Assembly (NCBI GenBank): GCA_019309815.1
Contig: JAFDFO010000004.1
Coordinates: 1-44,593 of the forward strand
Direction of reading: 5' to 3'
Length of the DNA: 44,593 nucleotides
Origin: Deltaproteobacteria bacterium
GTDB lineage: Bacteria > Desulfobacterota > Desulfobacteria > Desulfobacterales > C00003060
Positions 31,897 through 39,304 of this stretch are shown piece after piece (the first letter of the stretch is position 1; every line of letters begins with the position of its first letter). The position numbers and the translations under genes were made by a program. The notes below the pieces were generated by a model. It saw only the letters and a program-made list of their open reading frames with translations, was not told where the DNA came from and searched no databases.

Positions 31897-32934
31897 CTAG
31901 TATGAGTCGTAGGTCAGCCCCGCCTGGAACGAATCGTCATGGAGTCTCGCTTCAACATCCACGTTAAAGAAATCCCCGATAGGCTGAAGAATCTCCGGAT
32001 TGTTCTTCCACACCGTGCGACCAGCCTCCAACACCACGTTTAGGCCGTTCTTGGTCATCTTCCCCAAGGGCTGGCGGCATGTTCCGGCCGACATTCCGAG
32101 CACCGCCATCAGGGTCTTCGTGCCAAGGGGGTTCCTCGCGCGGCACCCCACTGACCCTTGAGGTGTGTCTTCCTGGGTCTTTACGGTCACAATCCCAAAA
32201 AGCGGGCCCAGCGCCTTCATCAACTGCTCGCCCTCAGCTGTCTTCCCCTGGGCCAGCAGCGCGGTCATCTCCTGAACCGCCCTGGGCGCTATGTTTGAAG
32301 CAACGGAAATGACGCCGCTTGCCTTGACGGCAGGATCGGTCATCATGTCAAAGGTCATCCCATCATCACCGGACACGATGGTGAAGTCAGCCCCACAGCA
32401 CTCCCGCGTCCTTTTCATGTTGTCAAGGCTGGCTGTGGCCTCCTTGACATGGTTCACGTTGGCAAACTGCTCGTTGAGTATTTGAAGGTCTTCCGGCAAG
32501 AGCTGACACCCTGTGCGCCCGGGTATCACATACGGAATCAATTCCATCTGAGGAAACTTGGCAGCAACAGGCGCAACATACTCCCGTCGTATCTCAAGAG
32601 AGCTTGGCCCGTTGTAATAGGGATCGACGAGCAAAGCTGCATCTGCTCCTACATGAACGGCATGTTCGGTGCTTTGCAGTGTTTCACTGGTGTTGTTGCT
32701 GCCCGTACCTGCAATAGACTGGCACTTCCCCTTGCATTTCTCTGCAACGATCCGAACAACTTCATTGTGCTCTTCCCAATTCAGCGTGGGACTTTCACCT
32801 GTCGTACCCACAGCCAGAATCCCGCTCACACCGCCTGCAATCTGAAATTCAACCAGTTGTTCCAGACTCCCATAGTCAACATCATAGGCGTCTGTGAATG
32901 GGGTCATCAGTGCCGTATAACACCCGCTTAACAT
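31897..32934 (-). CDS. dapA: 4-Hydroxy-tetrahydrodipicolinate synthase, C-terminally extended
   Basis: DapA condenses pyruvate and aspartate semialdehyde in lysine and diaminopimelate synthesis. The Schiff-base lysine is K164 in N-H-V-K-E-A-T; T44-T45 lie in G-T-T-G-E-S-P-T and Y135 in I-P-Y-V-I-P-G-R-T-G. The protein is 345 residues against about 292 usual. The last 60 residues (from about 285) have no typical DapA counterpart and may mark a variant branch. ATG 32934 has AGGAGGTG 6 nt upstream. The lysine riboswitch upstream supports the lysine pathway rather than another family member. It is transcribed alone between two terminators. Confidence 0.93.
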   Translation of the reverse strand: MLSGCYTALMTPFTDAYDVDYGSLEQLVEFQIAGGVSGILAVGTTGESPTLNWEEHNEVVRIVAEKCKGKCQSIAGTGSNNTSETLQSTEHAVHVGADAALLVDPYYNGPSSLEIRREYVAPVAAKFPQMELIPYVIPGRTGCQLLPEDLQILNEQFANVNHVKEATASLDNMKRTRECCGADFTIVSGDDGMTFDMMTDPAVKASGVISVASNIAPRAVQEMTALLAQGKTAEGEQLMKALGPLFGIVTVKTQEDTPQGSVGCRARNPLGTKTLMAVLGMSAGTCRQPLGKMTKNGLNVVLEAGRTVWKNNPEILQPIGDFFNVDVEARLHDDSFQAGLTYDSY

Positions 32935-32961
32935 GGTAACACCTCCTTGCTTTGCGTTCCC

Positions 32962-32993
32962 AAAAAAAAACAGCTGGAGACCGCTCCAACTGT
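32962..32993 (-). terminator. Attenuator terminator between riboswitch and dapA
   Basis: ACAGCTGGAG (32970-32979) and CTCCAACTGT (32984-32993) form a 10-bp stem, one mismatch, followed by nine T on the minus strand. It lies 36 nt before the dapA ATG and acts as the likely expression platform of the riboswitch. Confidence 0.88.
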
Positions 32994-33003
32994 GCCTTAG
33001 CCG

Positions 33004-33140
33004 AGAGAGCGCTCCACGGAGAAGCCGTGACAGTCCTGAGGATCTTATCCCCAAGCCCAAACTGCTTTTGCAACAGGACAAAAGCAGGCTTCGGCGATCC
33101 ACCCTTTCACCGCAGGATACGGGCCTGTCACCTCTTCTGC
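33004..33140 (-). promoter_or_regulatory. Lysine riboswitch (L box)
   Basis: The minus strand carries the conserved lysine-aptamer core: AGAGGTGAC near the 5' side, GGTGAAAGGGTGGATCGCCG followed by AAGCC (about 33088-33110), a CTGCTTTTG/CAAAAGCAG stem, GGGCTTGGGG, and the 3' GGAGCGCTCTC. It precedes a terminator hairpin and dapA. Lysine binding is expected to stop transcription. P1 pairing is weak by eye, so the exact ends are approximate. Confidence 0.88.
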
Positions 33141-33181
33141 GGTTACTGATGAGGACCGCTCCTCAACTCCCGTAACGACTT

Positions 33182-33211
33182 AGACTAGGCAAATAGCGAC
33201 GGAGTTGTCAA
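33182..33211 (-). promoter_or_regulatory. Putative promoter of the riboswitch-dapA transcript
   Basis: TTGACA (33206-33211), an 18-nt spacer and TAGTCT (33182-33187) on the minus strand. It begins a leader of about 240 nt containing the riboswitch. Confidence 0.5.
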
Positions 33212-33229
33212 GGAAAAAGATGCTGCAGT

Positions 33230-33697
33230 TCAGCAGCGAAGTGTGGCGATCATTTTGGAAGGATCTAAGAGGATTTCAAATGCCTGGTTGATATGAGTGA
33301 CTACGATGTCTGCAGCCAGCATAGCCTGCAACGTGGCACCCTCCGCCTGAATGGTACAAATGGAAAGCCTGGCGGCCTTGAACATCTCCACGTCAATGTT
33401 GCCGTTGCCTACACACACTGTGTGCTCTGCGCCTATTGACTCAACAAAGGCCCTTTTCTCGTCAGCAGTTTTTGTGATAACCGCCTCGACGTCGGCAGGT
33501 TTTTCGAGGCCCTGCTTGATGGCTCCTCGCGTATCACCGGAAAGGACATAGATCCTGAATCCCTCAGCCCTCATCTTCTCCAGATAGTCAAGGACCCCAG
33601 GAATGAAATCTCCCGATTCGGTAAGTGTGCCGTTCAGATCGAGGACCAGGTTTTCCAGTTCGGCCGAACCCCAGCCAGGGACTGTGATTGTCTTCAC
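33230..33697 (-). CDS. HAD-fold protein of the soluble P-type ATPase-like group
   Basis: A 155-residue HAD-fold protein. Motif I is D-L-N-G-T-L with Asn in place of the second Asp, as in the COG4087-type 'soluble P-type ATPase' group. Motif II S-G-D-T-R-G and the late V-C-V-G-N-G-N-I-D motif are present. The substrate is unknown. It starts at GTG 33697 with GGAGGG about 12 nt upstream. Its 3' end is 19 nt from the dapA promoter region, so it probably ends before it. Confidence 0.8.
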   Translation of the reverse strand: MKTITVPGWGSAELENLVLDLNGTLTESGDFIPGVLDYLEKMRAEGFRIYVLSGDTRGAIKQGLEKPADVEAVITKTADEKRAFVESIGAEHTVCVGNGNIDVEMFKAARLSICTIQAEGATLQAMLAADIVVTHINQAFEILLDPSKMIATLRC

Positions 33698-33793
33698 TCC
33701 TTTGTTAAGCCCTCCTTATGACAACACTGTTTACCTCACCAACCACACATTGTCAATTTGTGGCACTCGGCGGAGGATGCAGAATGCACTCAT

Positions 33794-33872
33794 GTAGGGG
33801 CGGGGTTTATCCCCGCCCGGAAGTCCCATAATCCGGGCCCGATCAGTGGGTGGGGGTAAACCCCGCCCCTAC
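33794..33872. repeat. Perfect 16-bp inverted repeat around a GC-rich core
   Basis: GTAGGGGCGGGGTTTA (33794-33809) and TAAACCCCGCCCCTAC (33857-33872) are exact reverse complements. Inside are CCCCGCCC and GGGTGGGGG. Such GTAGGGGCGGGGTTTA repeats are widespread in bacterial genomes. The rest of 33698-34054 contains no gene. Confidence 0.85.
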
Positions 33873-33964
33873 ACCTATTCTTGCTCACGGCGAGCAGAAG
33901 GTTCGGCTGTCAGCCATCAGCCTCATTTGCCATTGACCTCCTTTGGTCATTCCCCTATGTTAAC

Positions 33965-34050
33965 CCTGCTTGCTTGCCCTGCCTGTCCGCCGAAGCCCGT
34001 AAGGGCGAAGGCGGAAGCACGTTAGGGCGGAAGCGAAGTCGAAGGGTTAC
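33965..34050. repeat. GGCGGAAGC/CCTGCCTGTCC-word block
   Basis: CCTGCCTGTCCGCCGAAG, GCGAAGGCGGAAGC and GGGCGGAAGCGAAGTCGAAGGG words lead directly into the MBL gene; the last one also supplies its Shine-Dalgarno AAGGG. The same words are found at 39305-39750 and 42548-42700. Confidence 0.7.
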
Positions 34051-34054
34051 TGAT

Positions 34055-34894
34055 ATGTACATCAAGTGCTGGGGATCAAGGGGTTCCATTCCTGTTTCCG
34101 GGAAGGAGTACATCAAGTACGGCGGCGATACCACATGCCTGGAAATCAGGACAAAAGACGATCGTCTCATCATCGTGGATGCAGGGACCGGTATTCGAAG
34201 GCTCGGAAACCAGATGGTCAAAGAGGGCCGTTACAAGTGCGACATCATCTTCACCCATGCACACTGGGATCACCTCATGGGTTTCCCCTTTTTCAAACCC
34301 GTTTATCTTCCGAGATGCGAAATCCAGATGCAGGGATGCCCGTTTGCTCAGAAGTACGTTGAAACCATGCTTACCAGGGTTATGTCTCAGCCCAACTTCC
34401 CGGTGAGATATGCGGATATCATGGCCCGAATTAGCTACGAACCTGCCTGTGCACCACACTTTGACATTGGATCCGTCACCGTTATACCGATCCGTCTGAG
34501 CCACCCAAATCAGGGAAGCGGGTACAAGTTCATTGAAGATGGGAAGACATTTGTCTTTCTCACGGACAATGAATTGGGCTATACTCACCGGGGCGGTCTT
34601 TCATTTGACAGCTACCGAGCGTTTTCAGAAGGGGCAGACCTTTTCATGCATGATGCCGAGTATACCGAGGAGGAATATAAGGTCACCAAACAGTGGGGAC
34701 ACTCTGTGTACACCGCCGCTCTGGAGCTGGCCATAAAGGCAAAAGTCAAAAAGTTTGGTCTGTTTCATCTAAACCAGGACAGGACAGACCAGGGTGTGGA
34801 TCAAATGGTTGAAGAATGTCAGCAGATTGTTGCCAAGAGGGATGCCAAGCTGGAGTGTTTTGCTGTTGGAGCTGACATGTCTTTTGTTTTGTGA
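34055..34894 (+). CDS. MBL-fold metallohydrolase
   Basis: A 279-residue metallo-beta-lactamase-fold hydrolase. The metal motif F-T-H-A-H-W-D-H-L lies near residues 67-75; other residues are L-S-H-P-N-Q (His), F-L-T-D-N-E, M-H-D-A-E-Y and W-G-H-S-V-Y. The N-terminus I-K-C-W-G-S-R-G-S-I-P is typical of a branch related to phosphodiesterase/PhnP-like enzymes. The substrate is not known. ATG 34055 has AAGGG 9 nt upstream, and an earlier in-frame start would translate repeat. It forms an operon with the DUF2156 gene 12 nt downstream. Confidence 0.85.
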   Translation: MYIKCWGSRGSIPVSGKEYIKYGGDTTCLEIRTKDDRLIIVDAGTGIRRLGNQMVKEGRYKCDIIFTHAHWDHLMGFPFFKPVYLPRCEIQMQGCPFAQKYVETMLTRVMSQPNFPVRYADIMARISYEPACAPHFDIGSVTVIPIRLSHPNQGSGYKFIEDGKTFVFLTDNELGYTHRGGLSFDSYRAFSEGADLFMHDAEYTEEEYKVTKQWGHSVYTAALELAIKAKVKKFGLFHLNQDRTDQGVDQMVEECQQIVAKRDAKLECFAVGADMSFVL

Positions 34895-34906
34895 CAGGGA
34901 AGAACT

Positions 34907-35842
34907 ATGGCCACCATCCGTCCGCTTGAGTTGGGTGACCAATCTCTTGTTGCGCAATACCTGAGGCGCTACCCCCCGAAGATTTCCGAGTTCACCTTCA
35001 CAAACCTTTTTGTGTGGCGCGGTTCCAGACCCATTTGGCTGGCAGAGGTAGAGGATTCTCTTGTCTTCCTCGCCAATGCCCGTGGGGAAAACGATGCAGC
35101 GAAAGTCCTTCTCGGCCCGCCCCTCGGTGAAACTTCTCCACTGTCTGTCTCTCAGGCCCTCGGCATTGACCTGGAAGTGTTTGTCCGCATTCCTGAAGAT
35201 ACAGCCAACGTCTTGCGCAATTCCGGCCTGAACGTCACACACGATCGGGACAATTCCGACTACGTGTACAAGGTTGCCGATCTGGCAGAGCTTCGGGGGA
35301 GGCGTTTTCACAAGAAGCGTAATCACATCAAGCAATGCCTTGCTGCCCACAGATGTGAGTATGAGCCAATAATCCCTGAGCTCGTTTCAGAGTGCCTCGA
35401 CTTTCAGGATCGATGGTGCCAGGCACGCGAATGCGGTAAGAACCCAGGCTTATGCAACGAGTATGTGGCTATTCGCGAAGCGTTCATTAACTATCGGGAT
35501 CTTCAAATCCTGGGCGGGGCAATACGCGTCGATGGAGCAATCGAGGCCTATGCCTTGGGTGAGGAACTGAATCCCAATACAGGCGTGTGGCACTTTGAGA
35601 AAGCAATCCCCGGCGTGCAGGGCCTCGGTCAACTTATCAACCAGTGGTTTTCCAAGCATGCCCTGAGCGGGTTCGAATACATCAACCGTGAGCAGGATCT
35701 TGGTATCCAGGGCCTGCGCCAGGCAAAGGAGAGCTACCATCCCGACCACATGGTTGACAAATTCACTGCTACCCTAAAGGAACCTACGGCCGAAACGCCC
35801 TCGCTCATGAATCCGCACGAGTGTGCAAAGCACTCACCCTAA
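34907..35842 (+). CDS. DUF2156 (phosphatidylglycerol lysyltransferase C-terminal-like) protein
   Basis: A 311-residue, soluble protein with tandem GNAT-like folds of the DUF2156 group. Typical features are I-S-E-F-T-F-T-N-L-F-V-W, H-K-K-R-N-H-I-K-Q near residue 145, and the final I-N-R-E-Q-D-L-G-I-Q-G-L-R-Q-A-K-E-S-Y-H-P. MprF C-terminal domains are the best studied relatives, transferring amino acids from tRNA to lipid; this one lacks the membrane part, so the target is unknown. AGGGAAG precedes the ATG. Confidence 0.8.
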   Translation: MATIRPLELGDQSLVAQYLRRYPPKISEFTFTNLFVWRGSRPIWLAEVEDSLVFLANARGENDAAKVLLGPPLGETSPLSVSQALGIDLEVFVRIPEDTANVLRNSGLNVTHDRDNSDYVYKVADLAELRGRRFHKKRNHIKQCLAAHRCEYEPIIPELVSECLDFQDRWCQARECGKNPGLCNEYVAIREAFINYRDLQILGGAIRVDGAIEAYALGEELNPNTGVWHFEKAIPGVQGLGQLINQWFSKHALSGFEYINREQDLGIQGLRQAKESYHPDHMVDKFTATLKEPTAETPSLMNPHECAKHSP

Positions 35843-35880
35843 CATTAGGGTTCACTGGGCAAGGAATAGTACCAACCGCC

Positions 35881-36723
35881 CTACGACACCTCCCGATAGA
35901 ATGCCAGCTTGCTTGCATATGGTGTGAATCTCTGCACGAGTTCAGATATTTCTGCCTCTGACATCGGGCTGAAATCACGCCCGGCCTTTGCCAGGGAGTG
36001 AACCTCCTGCGGTTTTGAACAGCCCACTATAGCAACGGTAATGTCATGCGACAGGGCAAACCTGATGAGCATCTCGGGGGATGCACCCAGTGTCGGATGA
36101 AGGTAGTAAGAAGCCCCCAGGATTTTCATCCCAATGACTGCAATCCCCTTTTCCCTTGCCGCCGGCAGGGTCGAAGTCAAGAAACCCCCTACGACCGCTT
36201 CCACCGGATTCACGGGGATCATCACCGAATCCACAGGCCACGCTTCAACTGCCTTCGTCAAAATCTTGGGATCGTGGTGCCCGGTCACGCCGATAGATCT
36301 CACCTTGCCGGAAGACTTGGCCTCTAGAAAGGCCTCCAGAGCCCCTCTTGGACCTGCAATCGTCTCCAGTTCCTCTTCCGTTCTCACGTCATGGATCTGC
36401 CAGAGATCCAGATAATCGATGCCCATATTGGCCAGGGTATTCTCGAGGTCCGCATAGGCTCCGGCCATGGATCTGCTGGCTGATTTGCTCGCCTGAAAGA
36501 TTCGAGACCGCACCTGTGGAGACTCTGTCCAGACCGTACCATAATATCCTTCGCTGCCGGCATAGGCCTGCGCTGAGTCAAAATAGGTAATCCCGTGGGC
36601 AATGGCCTCGTAGATCACTTCCCTGGCCTGCAGTGTATTCATGTTAGTCCTGAGGACACCTTCTCCGCCTAATCCAACGCGGGTTACACTCCGGCCTGTT
36701 TGACCGAATGCCACGGTAGGAAT
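35881..36723 (-). CDS. Aldo/keto reductase, probable ATT start
   Basis: A TIM-barrel oxidoreductase with the tetrad D-Y-K-H: F-D-S-A-Q-A-Y (D46, Y51 counted from the GTG), S-K (K77) and L-W-Q-I-H-D-V (H108). It likely uses NAD(P)H. The GTG at 36714 has no good Shine-Dalgarno, but AGGAGG (36731-36736) is ideally placed 7 nt before an in-frame ATT at 36723, giving I-P-T-V-A-F-G-Q-T-G, like the start of other members. The region before it is the word repeat at 36757-36840. It may be the last gene of the peptide-modification locus, but the repeat separates it. Confidence 0.88.
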   Translation of the reverse strand: MPTVAFGQTGRSVTRVGLGGEGVLRTNMNTLQAREVIYEAIAHGITYFDSAQAYAGSEGYYGTVWTESPQVRSRIFQASKSASRSMAGAYADLENTLANMGIDYLDLWQIHDVRTEEELETIAGPRGALEAFLEAKSSGKVRSIGVTGHHDPKILTKAVEAWPVDSVMIPVNPVEAVVGGFLTSTLPAAREKGIAVIGMKILGASYYLHPTLGASPEMLIRFALSHDITVAIVGCSKPQEVHSLAKAGRDFSPMSEAEISELVQRFTPYASKLAFYREVS

Positions 36724-36756
36724 CTCACGACCTCCTGTTCACTCAAGGCACAAAGA

Positions 36757-36840
36757 AAAGGAGTATTGGAGTACTGGAGTATTGGAGTGTTGGTTTTCTT
36801 CCTCATTACTCCATCACTCCAATACTCCATTACTCCAATC
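36757..36840. repeat. GGAGTATT-word inverted arms
   Basis: GGAGTATTGGAGTACTGGAG and more (36759-36793) face CATTACTCCATCACTCC and ATACTCCATTACTCC (36804-36838), with a T-rich centre. It is the most symmetric copy of this family in the window. Confidence 0.88.
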
Positions 36841-36853
36841 GAAGCTGTGGCTT

Positions 36854-37189
36854 CTATTGATGACCATGGCCGCGACCCGAATGCCCCCCAGAGATGACGT
36901 AGATACCCTCTTCCCCGGAGTTGTTCTCAAGCATGCAGGTTTCATCACCCTTTAAATGGATAGCCTCCCCTTCTCTCAGCAACCCCCAGGCGTCCCCTGA
37001 AACCGAGAAATCCCCCCTCAAGGCAAGGATGAGCTCTTCGTGACCCTTTCCGGGTTTGAGTTTTCTCCCTTTCTCGTGCGGCTGCATCACGCCATAAATC
37101 AGATAGCAGGCATGGCTCCCAGTAGCGTCAACACCAAGAATGTATTCGCCGGAATCATCAACTTTCTCTCTCACTTCAAAGGGCTTCAT
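36854..37189 (-). CDS. Cupin-domain protein
   Basis: A 111-residue single-domain cupin. The pattern G-K-G-H-E-E-L-I-L-A-L-R-G (about 48-60) is a cupin motif 1-like segment, and L-R-E-G-E-A-I-H-L-K-G follows for motif 2. The C-terminus is rich in His and Gly (G-H-S-G-R-G-H-G-H). GAGGTG 6 nt before the ATG, and a 19-nt gap from the radical SAM gene, show co-transcription. A metal-binding or small-molecule role in the modification of a peptide is inferred from context. Confidence 0.75.
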   Translation of the reverse strand: MKPFEVREKVDDSGEYILGVDATGSHACYLIYGVMQPHEKGRKLKPGKGHEELILALRGDFSVSGDAWGLLREGEAIHLKGDETCMLENNSGEEGIYVISGGHSGRGHGHQ

Positions 37190-37208
37190 TTTTTCACCTC
37201 ATTGCAAA

Positions 37209-38720
37209 TCATGTATTTTCCATTACACCATAAAGGGCGCACATGACCGGGTCTTTCCCCAAAAGGCCTTCCGCTCGGAATCGACATCCCCCCTTACAAT
37301 CCAGAAGATGGGAGCAGGAGGCGCATTCCAGATTGCTGAGGGAAACAGGGCGTATCCGCTTCCAGGAGGTCTCGAGCCCGTCTTTCAAGGAGCCCAAAGG
37401 CTTATCGAAAAAGCCGCACTTCAGAACAGCCCCCTCCGGCGTGACCGTGCACAGATGATACCCGCAAGCAAAGGGCTCATCCGCACCGTGATAGCTCCCC
37501 CCGGTAGCATATCTCAGAAAAGGGGCTGCTTCCTCCGGGGTTGGTAAGAAATCTAAGTTCTCCAGCAAACGGCCTGCAATACAAGGGACATCTATGCTCC
37601 ATTCAAGGACTTCTTGATCCCCAACCCATTTGGCCAGAGTTTCGAATTCTTCGAGGTTGTGGCGGTGCACCATGGTCGCAATCGAAATCGGGATCCCCTT
37701 TTCCCGGACCGCATCCATGCCATCCACCACAGTGTCAAAAGTCCCGGCGCCTCGTATCCGTTCGTGCCCTTTCTGGAGGCCGTCTAAGCTGAATTGGATT
37801 TCGTCAAAAAGGCACCAATCCGCATGGTTTTTCCTGCTGATCATGGTCCCGTTGGTCAGTAGAACCTTGCGCACCCCATATCGCGGCAGGACCGCGTTCA
37901 ATGCGCGAAGCTCAGCATACATGAGCGGTTCTCCGCCCGAGAAAAGCACCCTCAGCCCCTGCATTTGCTCAAATTCTTCCAGCACGGACAGCACTGCAGC
38001 CAGGGGCAAGTCTCTCTTTGTTGGTTCCCCCAGGTAGCAGTGTCCGCATTTCAGATTACATCGGCTGGTCAACTGAAGTTCAAGATATCTCAGGGAAGGA
38101 ATCGGAGATGGCCTGAGCTTGAAATGGCGCAAGTCCTTCCGAGGTCCTATGACAAGAAGGCCCTCTTTGAGACAGGTTTCCAGAAACTCCTTGTTAAAAG
38201 GGAACTCGGCCAGTTGCCTGCTCCCGTTGCATGCTGTCAGGAACTCAAATCCCTGCTGGTCCAGCTCGTACAGCTCGTCATTGGTTATGTCATACAAGTA
38301 CGGGCTTTCAAGATGCCTGAGAACACAATCATCTCGCAGGGCAATGTATCCCTGCTCAGAGATCAACGTCTCAGCCAGCTGGTTTTCGTGCATGATCGAA
38401 TGTTCAAGGAGGAGATCCGCTGCGATGTACCCGCCGCAGGGAAGAGGATCGCCGGTGCAGTTGGGATCTGTGAAATCACATCCATCAACGAGGAAATCAC
38501 AACGCTTGCACAGGGCATGGTACAGCAGGTGATGATAACAGTCTTTAAACGCGTAGCTCTGCTTTGGGCGAAGAGCGGCCAGGATGGCGGGAGTTTGACT
38601 ACTCAGGCGCTGGAAAAACTTGAAGCCCTCGCACGCTGTGTCTTCTTCCCGATCGGGTTTGTAGTAGGAACAGTACCTACTGCACACAGCTTCAACGACA
38701 AAGGCTTCCCTACTATTCAT
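37209..38720 (-). CDS. Radical SAM/SPASM protein with PqqD-like peptide-binding domain
   Basis: A 503-residue maturase-like enzyme. An N-terminal Cys-rich segment (C13, C17, C30, then C71-x2-C74, C81, C88, C95) precedes a PqqD-like RRE domain (about 120-192). The radical SAM core has C-N-L-K-C-G-H-C (C221, C225, C228) and G-G-E-P (262-265). A SPASM-type C-terminus carries C419, C424, C435, C466, C469, C475, C479 and C494. Such enzymes modify peptides or proteins. ATG 38720 is taken rather than a TTG 10 codons upstream. A 22-codon Lys/Cys-rich peptide ORF lies 75 nt upstream; it is the natural substrate candidate. Confidence 0.92.
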   Translation of the reverse strand: MNSREAFVVEAVCSRYCSYYKPDREEDTACEGFKFFQRLSSQTPAILAALRPKQSYAFKDCYHHLLYHALCKRCDFLVDGCDFTDPNCTGDPLPCGGYIAADLLLEHSIMHENQLAETLISEQGYIALRDDCVLRHLESPYLYDITNDELYELDQQGFEFLTACNGSRQLAEFPFNKEFLETCLKEGLLVIGPRKDLRHFKLRPSPIPSLRYLELQLTSRCNLKCGHCYLGEPTKRDLPLAAVLSVLEEFEQMQGLRVLFSGGEPLMYAELRALNAVLPRYGVRKVLLTNGTMISRKNHADWCLFDEIQFSLDGLQKGHERIRGAGTFDTVVDGMDAVREKGIPISIATMVHRHNLEEFETLAKWVGDQEVLEWSIDVPCIAGRLLENLDFLPTPEEAAPFLRYATGGSYHGADEPFACGYHLCTVTPEGAVLKCGFFDKPLGSLKDGLETSWKRIRPVSLSNLECASCSHLLDCKGGCRFRAEGLLGKDPVMCALYGVMENT

Positions 38721-38795
38721 CCTTGGATTACAATGTCCTGCGGAGACCAAACCAGATCTTTGGCCTGCAAGGTTTCGTTTCGTCGGGTAATAGAA

Positions 38796-38864
38796 TCAGC
38801 AGGAAGTCTTACACTTGCAAAGACCTTTTTTGATCTTTCTTACTTTTCTGATCTTCACTGACAT
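38796..38864 (-). CDS. Small Lys/Cys-rich peptide, candidate RiPP precursor
   Basis: An open frame of 22 codons ending in TGA at 38796-38798. Residues 1-15 are basic (M-S-V-K-I-R-K-V-R-K-I-K-K-G-L), and the last seven are C-K-C-K-T-S-C (Cys 16, 18, 22). AAAGGGGA lies directly before the ATG; an in-frame GTG at 38858 (codon 3) has better Shine-Dalgarno spacing of about 7 nt. It lies between a small membrane protein gene and the RRE-containing radical SAM/SPASM gene, on the same strand. The match of basic leader, Cys core and maturase supports it, but short ORFs can be chance. Confidence 0.6.
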   Translation of the reverse strand: MSVKIRKVRKIKKGLCKCKTSC

Positions 38865-38923
38865 TCCCCTTTCTATTGAGGCGTGAATGGAGTCAGGACC
38901 TCGGAAATCGCCTGCAAGTCCTG

Positions 38924-39196
38924 TCAGTCTTGGCGGAGCATGAATCCAATTGCGGCCAAAAGAACAATCGCAAGGCCAAACCCAAAATAGGCTGCATCAA
39001 AATAGTTCAGGTTTTCGATTTCAGCTCCAACAAAGAGCTCTCGATTGGACACATAACCCCAGTACAGTGCAAAGAGGTAATTAACAAGAAGTGCCAGTCG
39101 CAACCTCCCAGCAAAAAGCGCCAGGGTGTTAAAGGCCAGGAGCATCGCAACGTGGAGAAGCGGCACACTGAGTGGCATCATTATCCAGGCTCCCAT
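38924..39196 (-). CDS. Small three-helix membrane protein
   Basis: A 90-residue hydrophobic protein with predicted helices at about 7-28, 31-48 and 68-86. I recognise no family. The short loop after the second helix is polar with acidic residues (V-G-A-E-I-E-N-L-N-Y-F-D). ATG 39196 has AGGAGGG 5 nt upstream; in-frame sequence further upstream is repeat DNA. A TATAAT (39218-39223 on the minus strand) may be its promoter. As the first gene before the peptide ORF and radical SAM gene, it could serve in export or immunity, but this is a guess. Confidence 0.75.
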   Translation of the reverse strand: MGAWIMMPLSVPLLHVAMLLAFNTLALFAGRLRLALLVNYLFALYWGYVSNRELFVGAEIENLNYFDAAYFGFGLAIVLLAAIGFMLRQD

Positions 39197-39304
39197 CGAT
39201 CCCTCCTGTTGAATCGTATTATAGAAGTCTAGGAAATTTGTAGCATACGCATATTGTATAGGCAACTGGTTTTTTGGATATGGATCAGGGATCAGGGGAT
39301 AGGG

